A stretch of DNA of 10,848 nucleotides, from positions 1 to 10,848 of the forward strand of contig JAFAWZ010000039.1 of NCBI GenBank assembly GCA_019241495.1, given 5' to 3'. This document shows, piece after piece, positions 1 through 5,850 of this stretch. The notes under the pieces were generated by a model, which made no database searches, had not been told where the DNA came from, and saw nothing but the letters and a program-made list of their open reading frames with translations. Position numbers and translations under genes: made by a program. Each line of letters opens with the position of its first letter. Positions within the stretch are counted from its first letter, which is position 1. Origin of the DNA: Acidimicrobiales bacterium (GTDB taxonomy: Bacteria > Actinomycetota > Acidimicrobiia > Acidimicrobiales > Palsa-688).

Positions 1-882
1 GAAGCGGAGCACCTCTTCGATGGCATTGGGCAGGCGGGCGTCGAGGTCCTCCAGGAGGAGTGCCTTTTGGTCGGGATATTCGTCCATGAGACGGACGAAG
101 TGGGCGGTGGTGTTGCGGGTCGTCTCGTGCCCGGCGATGGACAGGACGTTGAAGAACGAGTTGATCTCGTTGCGGGTCAGCCCTCGCCCGTCGACCTGGC
201 CGCGCATGTACTTCCCGAGCAGCGTTTCCGACGAATCAGACGGGGCGGAGTCGATGATCTCGGCCAGGAAGTCCCAGAGCTCGGCTTGACCGTTCGGGTT
301 GAAGTCGTCGGCCTCGAAGTTGGCCAGACCGTTTCCCAGCCTGAAATACTCCTGGCGGCGGTCCTGGGGCACGCCCATAAGTTCACACAGCAGGATCATT
401 GGGAGCTCGGCCGCGACATCGAAGACGAACTCGGCGCAGTCACGTGCCGCGAGTTCGGAGACGATGCCGCGGGCCAGCTCCCGGATGGTGGGCTCCAGGG
501 CAGCCACCGATCGGGGAGTGAAGCCCGGTTGCACGAGCCTGCGAAACTGGGTGTGCTTCGGCGGGTCCATCCCCATCATGTGACTGCGCAGCACGGCCGA
601 TTTCGCCACAGGGGACAGGTCTGGATCGAACCACATGGGACCCGCAACGCCACATGCGAAATGGGAGGGATCCTGTGACGCCCGGGTTACGTCGGAGTGC
701 CTGGTCAGCACCCAGAATCCCCTGTACACGAGTTGGACCCGGTCGGGGGGAGGGGGTGGTACAGGGTTCCACCAGACTGGAGCCTCGTGCCTGAGCACAG
801 CCAGATACTCATATGGGGGGATACCGAACTCGAGGACTGCCTGCTGGTCGGCGAGATTTAGGTCTCCGAGGCGAATGGACAC
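1..882 (-). CDS. Cytochrome P450, C-terminal part cut by window edge (CYP125/CYP142-like)
   Basis: This is a haem monooxygenase, expected to hydroxylate a hydrophobic substrate using electrons from a ferredoxin/reductase pair. 294 residues are present. The I-helix oxygen-activation motif AGHETT is at residues 250-255 and the K-helix ExxR motif (EVLR) is at 290-293. The segments MDPPKHTQFR and GFTPRSVAALEP match the conserved D-x-P-x-H-x-x-x-R and FTP region of bacterial P450s. The haem-ligand cysteine loop lies outside the window. I chose the GTG at 882 because AAAGGAG at 900-894 precedes it and no other in-frame start is nearby; the SD spacing of 11 nt is slightly long. An N-terminal PVWWNP segment and the general pattern recall the actinobacterial CYP125/CYP142 group that oxidises steroid side chains, but the subfamily is inferred from memory. 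It is divergent from the SDR gene and shares its promoter region. Confidence 0.93.
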   Translation of the reverse strand, partial: MSIRLGDLNLADQQAVLEFGIPPYEYLAVLRHEAPVWWNPVPPPPPDRVQLVYRGFWVLTRHSDVTRASQDPSHFACGVAGPMWFDPDLSPVAKSAVLRSHMMGMDPPKHTQFRRLVQPGFTPRSVAALEPTIRELARGIVSELAARDCAEFVFDVAAELPMILLCELMGVPQDRRQEYFRLGNGLANFEADDFNPNGQAELWDFLAEIIDSAPSDSSETLLGKYMRGQVDGRGLTRNEINSFFNVLSIAGHETTRNTTAHFVRLMDEYPDQKALLLEDLDARLPNAIEEVLRF

Positions 883-893
883 GTCGGGCAGGT

Positions 894-900
894 CTCCTTT
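894..900 (-). promoter_or_regulatory. Shine-Dalgarno site for the P450 GTG start
   Basis: AAAGGAG on the minus strand lies 11 nt upstream of the GTG at 882. It decides the start, since no ATG is available in frame upstream of the first conserved P450 segment. Confidence 0.6.
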
Positions 901-961
901 TGGTCGCGAGAGGTAGTACGGCGCTCCGGCTCTCGAGCGGAAGGGCGACGGCCTAACGGAT

Positions 962-991
962 GCTCCAGAGCAAAAGCTTGCTAGTTGACAA
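962..991 (-). promoter_or_regulatory. Candidate promoter for the P450 gene
   Basis: The minus strand reads TTGTCA (991-986), an 18-nt spacer, then TGGAGC (967-962). The -10 match is weak on its own. The call rests on similarity to the promoter of the first MaoC gene: counted from GTTGTCAAC, 23 of 30 bases are identical, including a shared TGCTCT block at the same distance. It predicts a leader of roughly 70 nt before the GTG at 882. Confidence 0.45.
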
Positions 992-996
992 CCAAC
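980..996. promoter_or_regulatory. Candidate operator 1 (GTTGACAAC palindrome)
   Basis: The plus strand reads GCTAGTTGACAACCAAC. The central GTTGACAAC (984-992) is a perfect 9-bp palindrome with a single central base, and the right arm CAAC would extend it. The only other near-copy I saw in the window (5807-5823) matches at 14 of 17 positions and also lies between divergent genes. It overlaps the predicted -35 elements in both directions, as expected for a repressor operator. The regulator family (TetR, GntR or other) cannot be decided from this alone. Confidence 0.55.
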
Positions 997-1013
997 CGTA
1001 CCACTGACACGAT
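985..1013 (+). promoter_or_regulatory. Candidate promoter for the SDR gene
   Basis: TTGACA (985-990, a perfect -35 consensus) is followed by a 17-nt spacer and CACGAT (1008-1013, three of six positions of the -10 consensus). Transcription would begin near 1020, leaving a short leader that contains the GGAGG ribosome site at 1028-1032. The -35 lies inside candidate operator 1. Confidence 0.45.
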
Positions 1014-1027
1014 CATCGGACAGCAAC

Positions 1028-1035
1028 GGAGGTGG
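1028..1035 (+). promoter_or_regulatory. Shine-Dalgarno site for the SDR TTG start
   Basis: GGAGGTGG, with its GGAGG core ending 7 nt before the TTG at 1040. This strong site at correct spacing supports the unusual TTG start over any downstream codon, most of which would cut into the Rossmann motif. Confidence 0.75.
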
Positions 1036-1039
1036 ACGA

Positions 1040-1933
1040 TTGACGTCGGGAAGATCGGCTCCCGTGGAGGGCAGGGCCGTGGTCGTGACCGGAGGAGCCC
1101 ACGGCATCGGGGCGGCACTCGGGCGAGAAGCCGCGGCGCGCGGCGCTTCGAGCGTAGTAATCATGGATCTTCTCGCCTCTGAGGCGGACGAGGTTGCGCG
1201 ATCGATCCGGGACCGGGGCACTGAAGCGCGCGGTGTCGGCTGCGATGTGACCGACCGGGACGCAGTTATGGCCGTAGCGGCGGAAGTAGCAGGGTTTTCA
1301 GGTGTACCAGGTGTGGTGTGTGCCAACGCAGGCGTGATCGGCCCACCTGGACGCCTGCTGGACATGGACACGAGCCAGATTCGGTGGGTACTTGAGGTGA
1401 ACCTGCTGGGCCTGATCTGGACTCTTCAAGCCTTCGGCCGGCTGATGGAAGCTGATACGCAGCAGGGTTGGCTGATGGCCACTTCTTCCGAGCACGCCTT
1501 CGGGGTCGCCCACCTTGGTGCTGCACCCTATACGGCATCCAAGCATGCGGTACTTGGGCTGTGCGACATCCTGCGCGGGGAGCTTCCGGATAACGTGGGA
1601 GTGAGCGTCTTATGTCCTGGCCTGACCGTCAGCACCCTGTGGCAGTCGGAAGGGCGCCGACCCGGGAGGTTCGGCGGTCCGTCCGCGCCCGACGCGAGTT
1701 CGGCCGCAGTCATTGAACACGGCATGTCGGCTGAGACGGTGGCGGAGCGGGCCTTCGATGGTCTGGCCGCCGGACGATTCCTTATACCTACGCACTACAA
1801 CGCCCTTGATTACGGCGAGGCGCGTTGGAGGGACGTGCAGGCGGCCTTCGAGGAACTGGCGAAGATCGATACCAGCTGTTGGCACGTCGGCGATATCGCT
1901 CGGGCTGTCCGCGGACGTTCGAGCAATGCCTAA
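1040..1933 (+). CDS. Short-chain dehydrogenase/reductase (SDR), classical type
   Basis: This 297-residue protein is probably an NAD(H)-dependent alcohol/ketone oxidoreductase acting in the cytoplasm. The cofactor motif TGGAHGIG is at residues 17-24. An acidic D43 at the end of the second beta strand favours NAD over NADP. CDV is at 68-70, NAG at 96-98 and the structural/catalytic Asn at 121. The catalytic Ser is at about 150, followed by YTASK with Tyr164 and Lys168, and PG at 193-194. The length is slightly above the usual 250 because of a C-terminal extension rich in aromatic residues, a region that shapes the substrate pocket in this family. It starts at TTG (1040) behind a strong GGAGG. 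It is a single-gene unit, divergent from the P450 and ending just before a hairpin. It may oxidise the alcohol made by the P450 (inference). The substrate is not predictable. Confidence 0.93.
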   Translation: MTSGRSAPVEGRAVVVTGGAHGIGAALGREAAARGASSVVIMDLLASEADEVARSIRDRGTEARGVGCDVTDRDAVMAVAAEVAGFSGVPGVVCANAGVIGPPGRLLDMDTSQIRWVLEVNLLGLIWTLQAFGRLMEADTQQGWLMATSSEHAFGVAHLGAAPYTASKHAVLGLCDILRGELPDNVGVSVLCPGLTVSTLWQSEGRRPGRFGGPSAPDASSAAVIEHGMSAETVAERAFDGLAAGRFLIPTHYNALDYGEARWRDVQAAFEELAKIDTSCWHVGDIARAVRGRSSNA

Positions 1934-1945
1934 GCGAGCGGAGAA

Positions 1946-1970
1946 GCGCCGTTCCTGCTGCCAACGGCGC
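1946..1970. terminator. Perfect hairpin between convergent genes, likely bidirectional terminator
   Basis: GCGCCGTT (1946-1953) and AACGGCGC (1963-1970) form a perfect 8-bp GC-rich stem with a 9-nt loop. It lies in the 43-bp gap between the SDR stop (1931-1933) and the stop of the convergent gene (1977-1979). There is no clear U tract on either strand, so it may be a GC-type actinobacterial terminator or an mRNA 3'-end stabiliser. Confidence 0.7.
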
Positions 1971-1976
1971 AGATGA

Positions 1977-2774
1977 TCAGACGATGTCCAGCGCGTCTAG
2001 GAAGATCCCGGCTGCGACCAGGTCTCCGTCGATCTGGCAGTGTCCCCGCCAATCGCATCGCTTCGTCCCCCAGGCTACGAAAGCGTGGGCGTCTGACCGC
2101 ACGACGGTGCCGGAATGGCGGCCTTCCTCGACCACTAGCATCCCCGCGGGATCCGGGCGGAGGATCGTCCAGACCCCGTCTCCGGAGCCCGAAAGCTCGA
2201 AGCACACGGGCACACTGAGGGATTCGGCCAGTTCCTCGCCCTGCATCTGCGGCAGCCCCATGAACATCCACTCCACTGCGCTCCGGACGGCGTCGTCGCG
2301 TAACTCGACTTGGACTGACAACGGTCCGCGGGGAACCAGTAGATCGTGATGCAGGTGGCAGTGGTAGTCGAACGCCATGCCATTCGCCAAGGCATGGAGC
2401 GGGTAGGAGCCCAGGCCCGGGACCGACACGACCTTTGACGCCTTCGGCTCTGCCTGCAAGCCGGCCAGCGCCCGAATCAGAGAAGAGGAGTAGGACAGGT
2501 ACTCGTCGACGACCGCGGCGACCGGCAGGTCGCGCCGACGTTCGACGAAGACGTCGTGCTGGCGCTCCCTATCGACGGGCAGACGAGTTCCTTCCGGTTC
2601 CGGTTCCGGGTCCACGAAGTTGTGAGCCGAGGCGGCGAGGTGGGCGACGACATCACGGACGGTCCATCCACGGCAACCTGACGGCCTAACCCACATTTCG
2701 TCGCTGAGGGCGTGAATCAGGTGGTCCAGGTCCGCTTTCAGATCGGTCAATGCAGCGACCGCCCGCTCAGTCAT
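1977..2774 (-). CDS. Maleylpyruvate isomerase (MDMPI)/DinB-fold family protein
   Basis: This 265-residue protein resembles the actinobacterial MDMPI N-terminal family, four-helix-bundle metalloenzymes that often use mycothiol. Evidence: GWTVRDVVAHL at residues 36-46, with H45 at the first metal-ligand position, and a second ligand cluster FDYHCHLHHDLL at about 135-146, where D136/H140 keep the usual acid-x3-His spacing. The C-terminal part (about 185-265) ends in HCQIDGDLVAAG, typical of the SCP2-like C-terminal domain of this family. I chose the ATG at 2774, not the in-frame ATG at 2792, because GGAGGG lies 5-6 nt upstream and the start overlaps the stop of the PrpD-like gene by 8 bp (ATGACTGA), implying translational coupling. 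It is the last gene of the minus operon. Its role could be isomerisation or a thiol-dependent step; the exact reaction is unknown. Confidence 0.8.
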   Translation of the reverse strand: MTERAVAALTDLKADLDHLIHALSDEMWVRPSGCRGWTVRDVVAHLAASAHNFVDPEPEPEGTRLPVDRERQHDVFVERRRDLPVAAVVDEYLSYSSSLIRALAGLQAEPKASKVVSVPGLGSYPLHALANGMAFDYHCHLHHDLLVPRGPLSVQVELRDDAVRSAVEWMFMGLPQMQGEELAESLSVPVCFELSGSGDGVWTILRPDPAGMLVVEEGRHSGTVVRSDAHAFVAWGTKRCDWRGHCQIDGDLVAAGIFLDALDIV

Positions 2775-4128
2775 GCTGGCCCTCCACTTCACTGGTAGCG
2801 GTCAGAGCTATCAGGTCCCTCACATCGATGGAGTCGCTGATGTGGGCGGCCGCATCAACAAGCTGGCCGGACCGGTCGCCGATGACGGGAGTGGCCAGGG
2901 CCATCGCTTTGTCCTCGAGACGCCGACGTTGAGCCGCCAGATCGGTTGCCGGCCCATGGGTGTCGTAGGTCACGTTCAGACGACGGTCGTCGGTCAGCCA
3001 AATATCCACGGGAGTGCCGCCCGAGGCCGGTCCGTCATCGACCACCTCAACCCGACCCCGCACCTCAGCCAGACGGCTGTCGCATGCGAAGTCGTCTGAG
3101 AAGCAGGCCACGGCGCTGGTATCGATGCCGAGCGCAGCTGCCGCGGCAAGGTGGCGCAGGCTGAACTTGGCTTCAAGGCCGGTGGCTGGGTCAGGGATGG
3201 CGCACATACCGAGTTGCAGGGAGTTGGCGTGGATCACGATCCGGCTGATCGCCTCGACCGGTAAGGGGTGCGCAGCGCGGAGCTGCTGGATCCCTTCGAT
3301 GACCGAGTGGGTCTCGAGGCAGGACGCGTGGAACTTGAAGAGGTTCCGCCGGATGAACCAGCCCTCCCTGATGGCGCTGAGCTCCTCTCCGTCAGGGGAG
3401 CCTCCGAGCGCCTCGATGAAGCCCTGAGACGCTTCGAGGGCCTGCGCGTTGGCTGTGAAACCGGCGACAGCTAGCCGTGCCGCCAGGAGTCCATTGGCGG
3501 CCGCCCGGCCGGCGTGCAGAGGCTTGGCCATCGTCCCGAACATGCACTTCAGTCCGCCGGCCTGGGTGGCGGCGAGACCGAGCGCGGCTGCGGTGGAGTA
3601 GGCGTCCAGGCCGAGCAGCCGGGCGCAGGCGGCAGCGGCTCCTATTGCGCCGATCGTGCCTGTGGCGTGGAATCCCTGCCGGTAGTGGGGCAATCCGACC
3701 GCCCGGCCGAGGCGACATTCCGTCTCGTACCCGGCTACGAAGGCGGTCAGTAGCTCTGCGCCGGATGAGTGTCGCTTCTCGGCCACAGGCAGGAGGGCGC
3801 CGAGAAGGGGAACGGTTGGATGTCCCACCATCGACGTGTTGGCGTCGTCGTAGTCCAGGGCGTGGGAGGCGGTTCCGTTGACGAGCGCAGCGGCCGGTGC
3901 GGTGAGGCGGACGTGAGTGCCTACCACGGTCGCCCCCACGGTGCCGGGCTCGTCCTCGAGCGTGACGGACAGGGCGATGCGGGCCGCCGGCTCCGATGAA
4001 CCGGCGAGCGTGACGGCCAACCAGTCGAGCAGACACTGCCGCGCCAATTCCACTACATCGTCGGGGAGATCGTCCCAGTCGAGAGATGCCCCTTGTTCGG
4101 CCAGAGCGAGGGTCAGTCCAGCTGTCAT
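2767..4128 (-). CDS. MmgE/PrpD family protein (2-methylcitrate dehydratase / cis-aconitate decarboxylase-like)
   Basis: This 453-residue protein has the full family length. Members dehydrate, isomerise or decarboxylate tricarboxylate-like substrates (2-methylcitrate dehydratase PrpD, cis-aconitate decarboxylase) or epimerise iminodisuccinate. Visible family blocks are NGTASHALDYDD at residues 84-95, GHPTVPLLGALL from 102, GFHATGTIGAIGAAAA from 152 and KCMFGTMAKPLHAGRAA near 194-210. H103, H154 and K202 fall where the active-site His/His/Lys of cis-aconitate decarboxylase are expected (family knowledge, aligned by eye). The ATG at 4128 follows the stop of the lactonase-like gene by 6 nt, with only a weak AGG-type ribosome site, so coupling is likely. 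No other methylcitrate-cycle gene (prpB, prpC) is visible here, so the true substrate is probably not methylcitrate (inference). Confidence 0.92.
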   Translation of the reverse strand: MTAGLTLALAEQGASLDWDDLPDDVVELARQCLLDWLAVTLAGSSEPAARIALSVTLEDEPGTVGATVVGTHVRLTAPAAALVNGTASHALDYDDANTSMVGHPTVPLLGALLPVAEKRHSSGAELLTAFVAGYETECRLGRAVGLPHYRQGFHATGTIGAIGAAAACARLLGLDAYSTAAALGLAATQAGGLKCMFGTMAKPLHAGRAAANGLLAARLAVAGFTANAQALEASQGFIEALGGSPDGEELSAIREGWFIRRNLFKFHASCLETHSVIEGIQQLRAAHPLPVEAISRIVIHANSLQLGMCAIPDPATGLEAKFSLRHLAAAAALGIDTSAVACFSDDFACDSRLAEVRGRVEVVDDGPASGGTPVDIWLTDDRRLNVTYDTHGPATDLAAQRRRLEDKAMALATPVIGDRSGQLVDAAAHISDSIDVRDLIALTATSEVEGQHD

Positions 4129-4134
4129 GGCGAC

Positions 4135-4878
4135 CTAACGCAGCCCCTCGGCCGGGAGGGATTCGAACTGCTCGAGGTCGTGGCCGAAGAGGAGGCGGCA
4201 GCCCCCGGCCTGCATTTGAGCCAGCCTCTGCATGGAATCGCGCTGCAAATCGGCGTTGTAACACAAGCGAGGCATGCGGAGATGTTCGAGCATGCTGGCG
4301 AAGTAGACGCAGTCTCCCGTCAGCACAAGGCGGCCGCTCTCGAGTGCGACACGGAGGGCCTGGTGCCCCTTGGTATGTCCGGGGGTGGGGATGCACACGA
4401 CCCGGTCGTCGCCGAAAACGTCGAACCGGCCTTCCACGACTTGCCGGTCGTGGCCAAGATCGAAGTCCTCGGGGTTGTACACCGCGGCTTCGACCAGGCG
4501 CGGATGGTGAGCTGCCTCCCATTCGAGGGCCTGAACCACGAGGCGGGCGTCGGGGAGCTCGCCGGTGCCTCCGCAGTGGTCGAAATGGAGATGGCTGAAG
4601 ATGACGATGTCGATGTCGGAGGCCCGGAACCCGGCCGCCTCCAGACGGGCCGTCAGGTCGGCGCCTTCAGGCAAGAGCACCGAATTGTGCCTCATCGAGC
4701 CTTTCAGACGAGCCGGACCGGTACGGAGCTCCCGGTGCAGGCCGGTGTCGAACAGCACCGTTCCTCGGGGGTGTTCGATCAGCCAAGCGGGAACCGGGAG
4801 CAGGCGCCGGCCGGGCGAGCCGATCAGCTCGTCGAGGTCGGCGTCGATCCGCCCGACCTCGAGCGGGATCAGCCGCAC
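4135..4878 (-). CDS. Metallo-beta-lactamase-fold hydrolase, N-acyl homoserine lactonase-like
   Basis: This 247-residue zinc hydrolase of the MBL superfamily has a complete metal-binding set: SHLHFDHCGG with H96, H98, D100 and H101; TPGHTKGH with H168; TGDC with D189; FGHD with H233. The N-terminal VPAWLIEHPRGTVLFDTG pattern and the overall length resemble the AHL-lactonase (AiiA/AttM) branch, so lactone or ester hydrolysis is the best guess. In this context, hydrolysis of a lactone intermediate made by the upstream oxidoreductase or the P450 is more plausible than quorum quenching (inference). The start is GTG at 4878, overlapping the stop of the preceding oxidoreductase gene by 10 bp, with GAAGGA 6 nt upstream. 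It is the second gene of a four-gene operon. No signal peptide is visible, so it is cytoplasmic. Confidence 0.92.
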   Translation of the reverse strand: MRLIPLEVGRIDADLDELIGSPGRRLLPVPAWLIEHPRGTVLFDTGLHRELRTGPARLKGSMRHNSVLLPEGADLTARLEAAGFRASDIDIVIFSHLHFDHCGGTGELPDARLVVQALEWEAAHHPRLVEAAVYNPEDFDLGHDRQVVEGRFDVFGDDRVVCIPTPGHTKGHQALRVALESGRLVLTGDCVYFASMLEHLRMPRLCYNADLQRDSMQRLAQMQAGGCRLLFGHDLEQFESLPAEGLR

Positions 4879-5780
4879 AGGAGGTCCTTCACCGTGTCGA
4901 AGTAGGTGAGTGCTGCGTCAATGTGGCCGTTCGCCTCATGCGAGTCGATCGGCTGGTGATGCAGTGACCGGAAGCCGGTGTTGAGGGTCAAATGGGTGAC
5001 CCCCCTGGCAACCCACCCTTCGACCTCGCGGCGCCAATCGGACGGTCGGCCACCGCCCATCGATACCCAGGCATCGACACCGATCGTTCCGGGGTCGCGG
5101 CCGACGGCCTCAAGGGAGGCGCCGAGGCGGGCACGCCGCCGATCGAATACATCGCCCGGCCGATCGTACAGAGTGATCCAGCCATCGCCGTACCTGGCCA
5201 CCCGCTCGAAGGTCTCCGTGACCGTGCCGCCGACCCATATCGGAATAGGCAGGTGGGGCACCGGGTTGATCGCCACACGGTCGAGGGTGTGCCAGCGGCC
5301 CTGGAAGGTGACAATCTCCCCTGTCAGTAGGCGGCTGACCACCTCCAGCTGTTCGTCGATGAAACGGCCCCTGATAGTGAAGTTGGCTCCTAGCGCCTGA
5401 AACTCGACCGGGTTCCAACCCACTCCGACGCCCAGGCGGAGCCGGTTGCCGCTTAGTTGGGCAGCTGATGCAGCCTGCCGGGCCACCGCACCGGCCTGGC
5501 GCTGAGGAAGCACCAACACCTGCGTGGACAGCTCGATGGTTGATGTCATCGCGGCCAGGAAGCCCAGCATTACGAAGACGTCGTGGAACTCGTCGTCAGC
5601 GCGCCATGGTCCCACCAGGTCCGGCCAGGCCGAGCGGTCGGCGCCGAGCAGGTGGTCGTACAGGACCAGATGGGAGAAACCGCGCGCCTCGACCTGTCGA
5701 GCAAAGCTCTCGAGGGCCGATGGGGTGCCGCCTATCAGGGTCTGGGGGAACGCGACTCCCAAGCGGACACCCGTTCGCAT
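4869..5780 (-). CDS. Luciferase-like (LLM class) F420-dependent oxidoreductase
   Basis: This 303-residue TIM-barrel flavin/F420 oxidoreductase of the bacterial luciferase-like superfamily has RLGVAFPQT at residues 6-14, GFSHLVLYDHLLG at about 34-46, a LPQRQ strand end at 91-95, GVGVGWNPVEFQALG at 117-131, and PIPIWVGG at 178-185 followed by RYGDGW at 196-201. These are typical of the TIGR03619-type F420-dependent group in actinobacteria. Members carry out hydride transfer or oxygenation of ketones and similar substrates. I chose the ATG at 5780; an in-frame TTG at 5798 would give six more residues but would contain the predicted -10 element. No ribosome site precedes the ATG, which fits a leaderless transcript from the adjacent divergent promoter. 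It is the first gene of the minus operon, overlapping the next gene. F420 versus FMN use cannot be settled from sequence alone. Confidence 0.9.
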   Translation of the reverse strand: MRTGVRLGVAFPQTLIGGTPSALESFARQVEARGFSHLVLYDHLLGADRSAWPDLVGPWRADDEFHDVFVMLGFLAAMTSTIELSTQVLVLPQRQAGAVARQAASAAQLSGNRLRLGVGVGWNPVEFQALGANFTIRGRFIDEQLEVVSRLLTGEIVTFQGRWHTLDRVAINPVPHLPIPIWVGGTVTETFERVARYGDGWITLYDRPGDVFDRRRARLGASLEAVGRDPGTIGVDAWVSMGGGRPSDWRREVEGWVARGVTHLTLNTGFRSLHHQPIDSHEANGHIDAALTYFDTVKDLLCG

Positions 5781-5788
5781 CGACGACC

Positions 5789-5818
5789 AGTCTGTCAATC
5801 AGGCGACTTAGTTGTCAA
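5789..5818 (-). promoter_or_regulatory. Candidate leaderless promoter for the minus operon
   Basis: The minus strand reads TTGACA (5818-5813), an 18-nt spacer, then CAGACT (5794-5789, three of six consensus positions). Transcription would begin at about 5782-5780, at the ATG of the luciferase-like gene. The -35 is inside candidate operator 2. Confidence 0.45.
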
Positions 5819-5823
5819 CCAAC
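5807..5823. promoter_or_regulatory. Candidate operator 2 (GTTGTCAAC palindrome)
   Basis: The plus strand reads CTTAGTTGTCAACCAAC. The core GTTGTCAAC (5811-5819) is palindromic around position 5815, and the site matches 14 of 17 bases of the site at 980-996. The two divergent ATG codons lie 35 nt (5780) and 36 nt (5851) from the centre, so a bound regulator would cover both -35 regions. The most symmetric consensus of the two sites is GTTGGTTGTCAACCAAC. Confidence 0.6.
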
Positions 5824-5841
5824 AAATTTATGCTCTAGATT
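5812..5841 (+). promoter_or_regulatory. Candidate leaderless promoter for the plus operon
   Basis: TTGTCA (5812-5817), an 18-nt spacer and TAGATT (5836-5841; four of six -10 positions). Transcription would begin at about 5848-5851, at or just before the ATG at 5851. No Shine-Dalgarno sequence precedes that ATG, consistent with a leaderless message, a common arrangement in actinobacteria. Confidence 0.55.
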
Positions 5842-5850
5842 CGTCACTCG

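Noticed and set aside
67..678. Plus-strand open frame of 203 codons at the left end.
   Set aside because: It is antisense to the P450, which shows the I-helix and ExxR motifs on the minus strand.
1977..2792. ATG at 2792 as start of the MDMPI-like protein.
   Set aside because: ATG 2774 has GGAGGG at proper spacing and an 8-bp stop/start overlap; the first six residues of the longer form are not family-like.
3392..4522. Long minus-strand open frame of 376 codons over the PrpD-like and lactonase-like genes.
   Set aside because: Its translation is Arg/Pro-rich with no motifs; it is a frame shadow of GC-rich coding sequence.
4876..4884. AGGAGG-like purine run on the plus strand at the lactonase/oxidoreductase joint.
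   Set aside because: No plus-strand gene follows; it is the complement of coding sequence in the overlap.
4093..4905. Plus-strand open frame of 270 codons antisense to the lactonase-like gene.
   Set aside because: The opposite strand has an intact zinc-binding motif set. This frame has no family features.
4869..5798. TTG start at 5798 for the luciferase-like oxidoreductase.
   Set aside because: It has no ribosome site and would place the predicted -10 element inside the gene. ATG 5780 gives the usual family N terminus and mirrors the opposite gene.
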